DNA of 7,250 nt, from NCBI GenBank assembly GCA_036231525.1, contig JAZAGZ010000055.1, forward strand, positions 1 through 7,250. Reading direction: 5' to 3'. The notes under the pieces were generated by a model that had not been told where the DNA came from, ran no database searches, and saw nothing but the letters and a program-made list of their open reading frames with translations. A program made the position numbers and the translations under genes. The DNA comes from UBA6522 sp036231525 (lineage in GTDB: Bacteria > Pseudomonadota > Gammaproteobacteria > Steroidobacterales > Rariloculaceae). Shown one piece after another: positions 1-6,624 of this stretch (position 1 is the first letter of the stretch; the number at the start of each line of letters is the position of its first letter).

Positions 1-1
1 G

Positions 2-460
2 TTGTTGCCGGGCGAAGCCACGCGTGAACTATCGAAGCGGGCGATGTTATTCGAGGAGTTTCTTGTTGCCGAGCACGACGCGGGCAGGTTGAAGCTCGAT
101 CTCCAATCGCTTGATCAAACGAGGGCGTTGATTCACGGGCATTGTCACCAGAAAGCTTTCGGTCTGATGCCCACCGTTAAGCGTGTGCTGGGCTGGATCC
201 CGGACCTCGACGTTGAACTCATCGAGTCAAGCTGCTGCGGCATGGCAGGTGCGTTCGGTTATGAGGCTGAGCACTATGATGTGTCAATGAAAATGGCGGA
301 ACTTAATCTTTTACCCGCGATCCGCGCATCATCCGATGATAGTACGGTTATTGTGGCGGATGGTACTAGTTGTCGTGGTCAAATCCGTGATGGGTCTGAT
401 CGCGAGGGACTTCATGTTGCCAGAGTCCTCGAGCTTGCACTGGATAGAGAGAGCGACTAG
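2..460 (+). CDS. FAD-linked/Fe-S oxidoreductase, C-terminal CCG domain (partial, 5' end missing)
   Basis: This is the C-terminal end of a large cytoplasmic or membrane-associated oxidoreductase; the frame is open to the left edge, so the true start lies outside the window. About 152 residues are visible. They contain the hallmarks of a CCG (cysteine-rich, HdrB/GlpC-like) domain: HGHCHQK near residues 45-51, SCCGMAGAFGYE at 77-88 and VADGTSCRGQI at 118-128. The first Cys and the Cys-Cys-Gly pair are about 30 residues apart, as is usual. The VADG-SCR-QI ending is typical of the roughly 950-1000 aa fusions of an FAD-binding oxidase (glycolate/D-lactate/D-2-hydroxyglutarate dehydrogenase type) with Fe-S and CCG domains. 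The substrate cannot be told from this end; oxidation of a 2-hydroxyacid is a family-level inference. A stand-alone GlpC/GlcF-like Fe-S subunit is the alternative. The gene ends in TAG, and there is a gap of more than 200 bp before the next gene, so the two are probably separate units. Confidence 0.88.
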   Translation: MLPGEATRELSKRAMLFEEFLVAEHDAGRLKLDLQSLDQTRALIHGHCHQKAFGLMPTVKRVLGWIPDLDVELIESSCCGMAGAFGYEAEHYDVSMKMAELNLLPAIRASSDDSTVIVADGTSCRGQIRDGSDREGLHVARVLELALDRESD

Positions 461-492
461 CTCACTCTTTTTGCATTCTAAGTAAATCCTAA

Positions 493-508
493 TGTTGGCG
501 AACCAACA
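493..508. other. Small perfect hairpin downstream of the oxidoreductase gene
   Basis: TGTTGG (493-498) and CCAACA (503-508) form a perfect 6-bp stem closed by a CGAA tetraloop, 32 bp after the stop codon. No T-run follows on the + strand, so it is not a classical intrinsic terminator. It could stabilise the 3' end of the upstream transcript. The inverted repeat is seen directly; its function is unknown. Confidence 0.4.
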
Positions 509-515
509 CAGATGA

Positions 516-539
516 GTTTGTGCGAGTTTTGTTTGTGCG
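516..539. repeat. 9-bp direct repeat GTTTGTGCG with 15-bp period
   Basis: GTTTGTGCG occurs at 516-524 and again at 531-539, separated by six bases. The pair lies between the oxidoreductase and the DUF5916 gene, upstream of a TATGAT hexamer at 574-579 that could be a -10 element, although no good -35 is visible. The spacing is not a full 10.5-bp turn multiple, which argues weakly against a tandem operator. It may be a chance duplication. Confidence 0.35.
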
Positions 540-683
540 GTAACGATGATGGTGCTGATGAACACTTTTTAATTATGATCTTTATGTGGGCGCACTATGA
601 TTCTCAGTGCGGACACTGACTATTCATATTTTTCTAATGCAAGGGACTGTGATCAAACTATTTTCTGTATTAACGGAATACCT

Positions 684-2921
684 ATGATTAGGGGTATTCG
701 CGTGTTGCTGTTGTCAGGCTTGATATTTGTCTTGTCGATACCGTTGTGTTTCGAGGTGGTGGCGCAACCCAACGTTGCGCAAAACAAGACCGTAAACATA
801 CCTAGAACAGCGATCCCACCCATAATTGATGGGCAATTAGACGATGCGGCGTGGGCTCAAGCAGCCGTAGTCTCGGATCTGCATCAGTTGGACCCTATCG
901 AGTACTCGGAGGCCACAGAGGATAGTTACTTCTACGTTATTTATGACAAAGATGCGCTTTATGTGGCTGCCCGATTACAGGATAGTCGTCCCGACTTGGT
1001 TGTGGCCAATATCCTCAGGCAGGGAGCCAACATTCAAAACGATGACCAGTTGGTCCTGATACTTGATCCTTATAACAACGGTCGCGAAGGTTATCAGTTT
1101 CAGCTGAATCCCAACGGTGTTCGGCGTGAAGGTCTTTTTGTGGGGCCAAATCAAATGCAGTGGAATTGGAGTGGTATCTGGGAAGCGACCGCTACACAGA
1201 ATGACCAGGGATGGGTCGCAGAGATTGCGATTCCTTTCAAGACGCTATCTTTTGATGCCGAGAGCGATACTTGGGGGATCAATTTTGGGAGACGTTCTCA
1301 ATCAAAGAATGAGCGTATGGCCTGGGTCTCTCGAAATCGTTCTCAGACACCAGCAATCTCAGGGGACGTAGTTGGTCTGAGAGAATTGGATCAGGGGCTG
1401 GGGTTGGATGTTGTGCCATCGTTGGGATTCGGTGATCGGAAAGATTTCTCTCCGTTGGATGGAGAAGCCAACTTTGATCCTTCGCTCGACATGTTCTACA
1501 GAATTACGCCGTCTCTGAACGGTTCCTTGACGATTAACACCGATTTTTCTGCTACTGAGGTGGACGATAGACAGGTTAATCTCACCCGTTTTGGATTGTT
1601 CTTTCCAGAAAAACGCGATTTCTTTCTCCAGGATGCTGATGCTTTCGAGTTCGGTGGTATTGGGGGGTTAGGCAATTTTCATCAGTTGTCTTCTCCTCTC
1701 GATCAGAACGCGAAACCGTTTTTTTCTCGTACGATCGGTTTAAGCGAGTCGGGACAACCAGTAGACCTGGAATACGGTGGGAAGCTAAGTGGGCGAGCAG
1801 GTCCATGGACCCTCGGTGCTCTTTCGGTTAGGCAGAGTGCTTTTGAGAGTGTCGATGCAACTGATCTATTCGTTGGCCGGGCGGCACTTAACGTACTGCA
1901 GGAATCCTCGGTAGGTGTTATTACAACTCACGGAGATCCGCATTCAAATTCAAACAACAGTTTAATCGGAGTCGACTTTCGATATTTAAATACGCGCCTA
2001 TCGAATGGAAAAACCCTCCAGCTTGAATCCTGGTACCAACAGACCGAAACAGAAGGACTAACAGGCAACGATGCTGCCTATGGACTGCGTTTTCGGTTGC
2101 CTGCAGGTAATGGGCTGCGTGCTAGCGCTACATTTAAAGAGGTTCAAGAGAACTTTAATCCTGCATTGGGATACATTAATCGGGCTGGTATCCGAGATTA
2201 CTCCGCGGAAATTGGTTGGATTCAACGGTACCCTTTACAGTCTAGGATCCGAACAATTTTTAGTCTTTTTGGAGTGCAGCGAGTTGACCTTATAGGTGTT
2301 GGTTTACAGAGTGAAGTGATTGATGCGCGCGTTATTAGTTTTCAAAATCAGGCTGGCGACAATATTCGCTTTTTGTACAGGCGTAATAAGGAAGTTTTGC
2401 GTGAACCGTTTACGATCTGGGATCCAGATGTCAGTTCTGGAGAACAACCCATTGTAATCCCGGTAAGTGAATATACTTATGCTGATTCCGGTGTTCGTTT
2501 ACAGACCGAAAATTCTCGAAAACTATCCGGTGCACTTACTTATCGTAGTGGTAGTTTCTTTAGCGGTGAGCGGGATAATGTTGATGCACGGATAACTTGG
2601 TATCCAACAAAGAATTTTCGCGGATTTCTGTCTTATAACTATAACGATATAGAACTTCCTCAGGGCGATTTTAGGTTGAAGCTTACCCGCATTGGCCTTG
2701 ATGTTATTTTCTCGAACACCCTCTCATGGGCAAATCTGATTCAGTACGATAATGATTCGGAGACGATTGGTATAAACAGCCGCTTGCATTGGATACCACA
2801 AGCAGGACGAGAGGCTTACATTGTCTTTAACCATAATCTGCAAGACTTGGATCGTAACGCTAGCTTTAACTCCACTTTTGCTGATCTCAGTCTTAAGTTC
2901 AGTTATACATTTCGTTTCTAG
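684..2921 (+). CDS. DUF5916-type outer-membrane protein with N-terminal CBM9-like domain
   Basis: The product is a predicted outer-membrane protein of about 745 aa with a carbohydrate-binding family 9-like domain and a C-terminal barrel (DUF5916 family). The start at 684 is preferred over the in-frame ATG at 597. Only this start puts a signal peptide at the N terminus: a basic MIRGIR, then a hydrophobic run, then VVA before QPN, with likely cleavage after residue 27. It also has a weak GGA six bases upstream, whereas the 29 extra residues from 597 look non-signal-like. The CBM9-like part spans about residues 40-205 and opens with PPIIDGQLDDAAW. The barrel region carries the family-typical FFPEKRDFF (306-314) and PFFSRTIGLSESG segments and ends in YTFRF, a terminal Phe as expected for BAM-assembled barrels. 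The substrate is unknown. Family members are often annotated as hypothetical or carbohydrate-binding, and a role in glycan or other ligand uptake is only inference. No SusC, TonB-box or enzyme partner gene is adjacent. Confidence 0.88.
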   Translation: MIRGIRVLLLSGLIFVLSIPLCFEVVAQPNVAQNKTVNIPRTAIPPIIDGQLDDAAWAQAAVVSDLHQLDPIEYSEATEDSYFYVIYDKDALYVAARLQDSRPDLVVANILRQGANIQNDDQLVLILDPYNNGREGYQFQLNPNGVRREGLFVGPNQMQWNWSGIWEATATQNDQGWVAEIAIPFKTLSFDAESDTWGINFGRRSQSKNERMAWVSRNRSQTPAISGDVVGLRELDQGLGLDVVPSLGFGDRKDFSPLDGEANFDPSLDMFYRITPSLNGSLTINTDFSATEVDDRQVNLTRFGLFFPEKRDFFLQDADAFEFGGIGGLGNFHQLSSPLDQNAKPFFSRTIGLSESGQPVDLEYGGKLSGRAGPWTLGALSVRQSAFESVDATDLFVGRAALNVLQESSVGVITTHGDPHSNSNNSLIGVDFRYLNTRLSNGKTLQLESWYQQTETEGLTGNDAAYGLRFRLPAGNGLRASATFKEVQENFNPALGYINRAGIRDYSAEIGWIQRYPLQSRIRTIFSLFGVQRVDLIGVGLQSEVIDARVISFQNQAGDNIRFLYRRNKEVLREPFTIWDPDVSSGEQPIVIPVSEYTYADSGVRLQTENSRKLSGALTYRSGSFFSGERDNVDARITWYPTKNFRGFLSYNYNDIELPQGDFRLKLTRIGLDVIFSNTLSWANLIQYDNDSETIGINSRLHWIPQAGREAYIVFNHNLQDLDRNASFNSTFADLSLKFSYTFRF

Positions 2922-3061
2922 CATCTGTAATAACTACACCTATACAGGTACATCATGGGCCATGGAGTTCTTCGGGCCTGCTTGGGATTACGTATATATG
3001 TCTGGTTCCTGTTGTTGTAACTATCGAAGTTTATTTTTGTTACATGGACTATTAGATGAGG

Positions 3062-3130
3062 TTGACCAGCAGGTCCGAGGTTTATAAATTATATTTTTAT
3101 AATCAATCAGTTATAATTTAAATCTATAAT
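3062..3130 (+). promoter_or_regulatory. AT-rich promoter-like island upstream of selA
   Basis: Three perfect TATAAT hexamers lie at 3098-3103, 3112-3117 and 3125-3130, with a TATAAA at 3083-3088, in a stretch made almost only of A and T. The best -35 match is TTGACC at 3062-3067. It is 15 bp from the TATAAA and 17 bp from TAAATT at 3085-3090; the perfect TATAAT boxes lack a good -35 at 16-18 bp. ATTATA (3088-3093) and TATAAT (3098-3103) also form an inverted repeat around TTTT. This is the likely promoter zone of the sel operon, but which box is used cannot be decided from sequence. Confidence 0.5.
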
Positions 3131-3147
3131 TAATATTCAAGATTCTT

Positions 3148-3154
3148 AGGAGGG
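3148..3154 (+). promoter_or_regulatory. Orphan Shine-Dalgarno-like AGGAGGG in the selA leader
   Basis: AGGAGGG is a near-perfect anti-16S match, but it lies 44 bases before the selA ATG, too far to serve it directly. No ATG, GTG or TTG opens a convincing reading frame at the right distance behind it. It may mark a structured leader, a ribosome standby site, or be coincidence. Confidence 0.3.
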
Positions 3155-3173
3155 CGGGTATAAATCGGCCTGA

Positions 3174-3191
3174 CTGGATAAGAGTTTCCAG
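3174..3191 (+). promoter_or_regulatory. Hairpin over the selA ribosome-binding region
   Basis: CTGGA (3174-3178) pairs with TCCAG (3187-3191), leaving an 8-base loop, TAAGAGTT. The only SD-like bases near the selA start (AAGAG, 3180-3184) sit in that loop, and the stem ends seven bases before the ATG. In E. coli a SECIS-like hairpin in the selAB leader binds SelB and lowers selA translation. This hairpin is placed where such an element would act, but its loop does not clearly match the E. coli consensus, so regulation by SelB is only a hypothesis. Confidence 0.4.
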
Positions 3192-3198
3192 ATAAATA

Positions 3199-4590
3199 AT
3201 GTCCAAAGATCTATTCAAACAGTTACCTGCTATCGATAAGTGGCTTGCCTCGGAGGTAGGGGTCACATTGAGTGCTGAGTTTTCTTCGAAAGAGGTAGCA
3301 GCAGTGATGAATGATCATCTTAGCTGCATCCGCAAAGGGTTGGACAATGGTTTGACAACTATATTGCCGCAGTTTGATAGCCCTCAGTATGAAGCGCTAA
3401 TGCGCGCTGATTTATTAAAACAGCGTCTTCCCAGTCTTCGACGCGCTATCAATGCTACCGGCATAATTATCCATACAAATCTTGGTCGTGCGCCGTTAGC
3501 AACAGAAGCTATTGAAGCTATGGAGGCTGTAGCGCGAGGCTATTCGAATTTAGAGATTGATTTAGGTTCAGGTAAACGAGGTTCACGTTACCAGCATGTG
3601 GAGTCACTGCTTTGTCGGATCACGGGGGCGGAGGCCGCGCTTGTTGTTAACAACTGTGCCGCTGCCGTCGTATTAACGCTCGAGACAATAGCACAGGGTC
3701 ATGAGGTCGTTATCTCTCGTGGGGAGTTAGTAGAGATCGGCGGATCTTTCCGTATACCTGATGTAATTGCCAAGAGTGGTGCACGAATGGTTGAGGTGGG
3801 TACCACTAATAAGACTTCAATCCAGGACTACGCCACAGCATTAACGGAAAACACTCGTGTTCTTCTTTCCGTTCATCCGAGCAACTATAGAGTTATCGGT
3901 TTCAGTTCCAAGCCAAGTGTTAAAGAGCTTGCGAAGCTTGCGCATCAGAACGACCTAATTTTTATGCAGGATTTGGGCAGTGGGGCGCTGGCAGGCCTGG
4001 GTGCAGTGGGCACTATTGTCGATCACACCGTGCAGCAAAGTCTCGCTGCAGGCACTGATATTCTTACGTTTAGTGGCGATAAACTGTTAGGCGGTCCACA
4101 GGCAGGCATCATCCTAGGGCGCGCCGAACTTATTCAGACCATCAAAAAGAATCCACTATTGCGAGCGCTGCGAATTGATAAGTTATCGCTTGCAGCGCTC
4201 GCCGCAACTCTTCGTCTCTATCTGCCACCGAACAATCCTATCCACAAGGTGCCAGTTCTGCGCATGATCAATGAAGATAGGGATAGTGTTGGTCGTCGAG
4301 CACGCAGACTCCTTCGGCAACTTAAGAAGATTCCGGGTCTAGAAGGTGTCGTAGTAGATGGTGTGAGCTATGGTGGCGGGGGTGCACTTCCAATGGTCGA
4401 GCTGCCAACGCGAGTCGTACATGTGAAGATGCCTGGCATTAATGCAGGTGAGTTAGCAAAACGACTGCGAGCGACAGATCCTCCGGTTATCGTTCGGGTT
4501 ACGAATGAAGAGCTTGCCCTCGACCCAAGGACGATTTTGCCAGAAGACATGCAGGATCTGGTGGGAGCACTACGACAGGCTGTCGAATGA
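3199..4590 (+). CDS. selA: L-seryl-tRNA(Sec) selenium transferase SelA
   Basis: This cytoplasmic, PLP-dependent enzyme converts Ser-tRNA(Sec) to selenocysteinyl-tRNA(Sec) using selenophosphate. The product has 463 residues, the full family length and the same as E. coli SelA. An N-terminal tRNA-binding region comes first (about 1-80). The family signature INATGIIIHTNLGRAPL follows at 84-100. The PLP-enzyme core contains QDLGSGAL near 257-264 and FSGDKLLGGPQAG at 291-303, where Lys295 is the expected Schiff-base lysine. The ATG at 3199 is the only sensible start, because an in-frame TAA lies one codon away at 3193-3195. The SD is weak (AAGAG about 14 bases upstream, in a hairpin loop), which points to modest or regulated translation. 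The gene overlaps selB by ATGA, so the two are co-transcribed and probably translationally coupled. No frameshift or missing key residue is seen. Confidence 0.98.
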   Translation: MSKDLFKQLPAIDKWLASEVGVTLSAEFSSKEVAAVMNDHLSCIRKGLDNGLTTILPQFDSPQYEALMRADLLKQRLPSLRRAINATGIIIHTNLGRAPLATEAIEAMEAVARGYSNLEIDLGSGKRGSRYQHVESLLCRITGAEAALVVNNCAAAVVLTLETIAQGHEVVISRGELVEIGGSFRIPDVIAKSGARMVEVGTTNKTSIQDYATALTENTRVLLSVHPSNYRVIGFSSKPSVKELAKLAHQNDLIFMQDLGSGALAGLGAVGTIVDHTVQQSLAAGTDILTFSGDKLLGGPQAGIILGRAELIQTIKKNPLLRALRIDKLSLAALAATLRLYLPPNNPIHKVPVLRMINEDRDSVGRRARRLLRQLKKIPGLEGVVVDGVSYGGGGALPMVELPTRVVHVKMPGINAGELAKRLRATDPPVIVRVTNEELALDPRTILPEDMQDLVGALRQAVE

Positions 4591-6488
4591 CGGGCCACCT
4601 TACGCTCGGGGTCATCGGGCATGTTGATCATGGCAAAACAGCGCTTGTTCGTGAGCTTACCGGGATTGAAACAGATCGTCTTAAAGAGGAGCAGGAGCGC
4701 GGTCTTTCCATTGTTCTTGGTTTCTCCTACATAGAATCTTCCAACGGTATTCTCGATTTAATCGACGTGCCCGGGCACGAAGATTTCATCCGAACGATGA
4801 TTTCTGGTGCAACCGGGATAGACGGCGTGCTTTTGGTAGTGGCTGCAAATGAAGGCGTCATGCCTCAGACACGCGAGCACTTTGACATCGCTCAACTCCT
4901 TGGTGTCGATCGAGGTTTGGTTGTTTTGACAAAGTCAGATCTCGTAACGGCTGAGGAACTTACTCTTGTGGAAGAGGAGGTTCGTACATTCATAATGGGT
5001 TCATTTCTGGAAAAAGCGCCTGTTGTATGTACCTCGACACTGCAGCGAAAAGGTTTAGAGGAGCTACGAACCGCATTGGATGGAATGGATGAGCGCGAAT
5101 TCACAGGTAGCACCTCGACAGGATTTTTCTTACCTATTGACAGGATTTTTGCCATGCAAGGTTTCGGTGCTGTTGTTACGGGTACTTTACGGTCAGGAGT
5201 CCTTAGTTCTGGTGAGAACGTGGAAATTCTTCCTAGGAAAGAAATTGCTACGGTCAGGGGTTTACAGAATCACAATCAGGCGGTCGAAACGGTTTTTCCG
5301 GGGCAGCGTGTGGCGGTCAATCTTAGAAATATAAAACGGGAAGAACTGAGACGTGGAGATGTTCTGGCCTCGCCTGGATTTCTAAAAATCACACGGCGGA
5401 TCGATGTTGAACTTGAGCTCCTCAAGCATATAAGGGGCGATTTAAAGAATGGAACTGCTGTGCGCGTGCTGTTTGGGACCACAGAAGTTATTGCAAAGAT
5501 TAGATTGCTAGACTGCACGGAACTAAATCCGGGGTCTACCGGTCTTGTACAGTTGAGATTTTCGTGTGATGTCACGACGCATCGTAGCGAACGATTCATC
5601 ATTCGAAATATTTCTCCTGTTTTTACATTGGGCGGTGGCCGGATTCTCGATACCAACCCGCCTCGACACAGACGCTTTGATGATTCCGTAACGAGTCGGC
5701 TGCTGAACACGGCTGATGGGAATGCGAGTGAGGTCATGCGTTTGAGCCTTGATGAGGCCGGCATGTGCGGTGAGAACATTGAAAATCTCCGTGAGCGCCT
5801 TGGAATCTCAAGTAAGGATATGGAAGCGATAATAGAGGCTGCTAGTGTAGTCAAGGTGGGCGAAGACAGAATTATTAGTCAATCAAGTTACGCCAAGTTG
5901 ATGGATGGGGTTTTGGCCGCTACGGAACAGTTCCATGAAGAAAATCCTCGTAGACAAGGGCTGAAGATCACAAGTATTCCTAACCAGCTACAAGCGAACA
6001 TTAATGAGGAAGCACTTCATCAGGTTGTTGATGAGTTGAAGGTTGAAGGTGAGCTTTGGAGTGATGGCTCTATTGTGAGGAGAATGGATTTTGATCCACT
6101 CATAAGACTACCTAAGGTGGAGCGTCGACTGGCCGAGGAACTCGAGGAAACTTTTCGACTAGGAGGGCTCACACCGCCATCACTCGATGCTGTGCTGAGG
6201 GGTGACGAGACAAAGCAAGGTATTTACCAGCTTTTGAGAGAGGCGGGTAAGCTGGTGCGATTAAGGACTTATGATCGTGATAGTAATTTTGTATTGCATC
6301 AGGATGTGCTGAGCGATATCAAACAGAAACTCCAGAAAGCTTTTCCCTATCCCAGGGAATTTTCCGTTTCTGATCTCAGAGATTTGCTGGGCACGACACG
6401 GAAATACCTTATCCCTTTGGCTGAGCATTTAGATGCGACAGGTGTAACAGTACGGATGGGGAACATTCGCCGGCTTCGCAATCGTTGA
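4587..6488 (+). CDS. selB: Selenocysteine-specific elongation factor SelB
   Basis: SelB is a GTPase that carries Sec-tRNA(Sec) to the ribosome at UGA codons followed by a SECIS hairpin. The product has 633 residues, slightly longer than the 614-residue E. coli protein. The EF-Tu-like G domain shows GHVDHGKT (11-18), the G2 region RGLSIVLGF (38-46), DVPGHEDF (60-67) and TKSD (115-118). Domain II starts near 180 (FLPIDRIFAMQGFGAVVTGT) and is followed by domain III to about 360. The remainder is the tandem winged-helix region that binds SECIS RNA. Its last module (about 590-630) has the SDLRDLLGTTRKYLIPLAEH segment typical of SelB C termini. The start lies inside the selA stop (ATGA overlap) with no strong SD of its own, suggesting coupling to selA translation. 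The tRNA-Sec gene begins 17 bases after the stop. All GTPase motifs are intact. Confidence 0.98.
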   Translation: MTGHLTLGVIGHVDHGKTALVRELTGIETDRLKEEQERGLSIVLGFSYIESSNGILDLIDVPGHEDFIRTMISGATGIDGVLLVVAANEGVMPQTREHFDIAQLLGVDRGLVVLTKSDLVTAEELTLVEEEVRTFIMGSFLEKAPVVCTSTLQRKGLEELRTALDGMDEREFTGSTSTGFFLPIDRIFAMQGFGAVVTGTLRSGVLSSGENVEILPRKEIATVRGLQNHNQAVETVFPGQRVAVNLRNIKREELRRGDVLASPGFLKITRRIDVELELLKHIRGDLKNGTAVRVLFGTTEVIAKIRLLDCTELNPGSTGLVQLRFSCDVTTHRSERFIIRNISPVFTLGGGRILDTNPPRHRRFDDSVTSRLLNTADGNASEVMRLSLDEAGMCGENIENLRERLGISSKDMEAIIEAASVVKVGEDRIISQSSYAKLMDGVLAATEQFHEENPRRQGLKITSIPNQLQANINEEALHQVVDELKVEGELWSDGSIVRRMDFDPLIRLPKVERRLAEELEETFRLGGLTPPSLDAVLRGDETKQGIYQLLREAGKLVRLRTYDRDSNFVLHQDVLSDIKQKLQKAFPYPREFSVSDLRDLLGTTRKYLIPLAEHLDATGVTVRMGNIRRLRNR

Positions 6489-6505
6489 TGATAATCTAGA
6501 GCAAT

Positions 6506-6598
6506 GGAGGTGAATGGAGTCTGGTGATTCCCCTGGTCTTCAAAACCAGTGAGTCGGTGAACCCGGCTGGTGGGTTCGATTCCCATCCACCTCCGCCA
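6506..6598 (+). tRNA. selC: tRNA-Sec (anticodon UCA)
   Basis: The 93-base gene includes an encoded CCA (6596-6598) and discriminator G6595, and it folds as a selenocysteine tRNA. The D arm has a 6-bp stem (6516-6521 with 6526-6531) and a 4-base loop, a mark of tRNA-Sec. The anticodon stem is 6533-6537/6545-6549, with loop CTTCAAA and anticodon TCA at 6540-6542, which reads UGA. The long variable arm pairs 6552-6557 with 6563-6568 around a 5-base loop. The T stem is 6570-6574/6582-6586, with a G-T first pair as in E. coli selC. The acceptor stem pairs 6506-6512 with 6588-6594. The eighth position is A6513 opposite C6587, a mismatch where bacterial tRNA-Sec normally has a pair. The gene is probably co-transcribed with selAB and then processed. 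A GATAAT at 6490-6495 could be its own -10, but no good -35 is visible. Confidence 0.96.
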
Positions 6599-6624
6599 AT
6601 CAAGCACTTACGCGATTTTTCAAG

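Noticed and set aside
2..2921. A selenoprotein gene beside the sel operon (the CCG domain can carry Sec in some families)
   Set aside because: The visible CCG motif is encoded with ordinary cysteine codons, and both upstream genes end in TAG with no in-frame TGA.
3064..3075. GACC-AGCA-GGTC inverted repeat as an operator
   Set aside because: Four-base arms are too short to distinguish from chance, and no neighbouring regulator gene supports it.
2962..3087. 41-codon + strand frame in the gap before selA, with a Cys-rich SCCCNY stretch
   Set aside because: It has no clear ribosome-binding site or recognisable motif. It is the tail of a frame overlapping the DUF5916 gene, and short open frames are expected by chance.
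5276..5854. 192-codon minus-strand open frame inside selB
   Set aside because: It lies entirely antisense to a well-supported selB and has Ser/Arg-rich, shadow-like composition with no domain signal.
6347..6607. 86-codon minus-strand frame across the end of selB and selC
   Set aside because: It overlaps the tRNA gene and selB; its IEPTSRVHRLTGFEDQ-like sequence is the antisense of the tRNA, a common false ORF.
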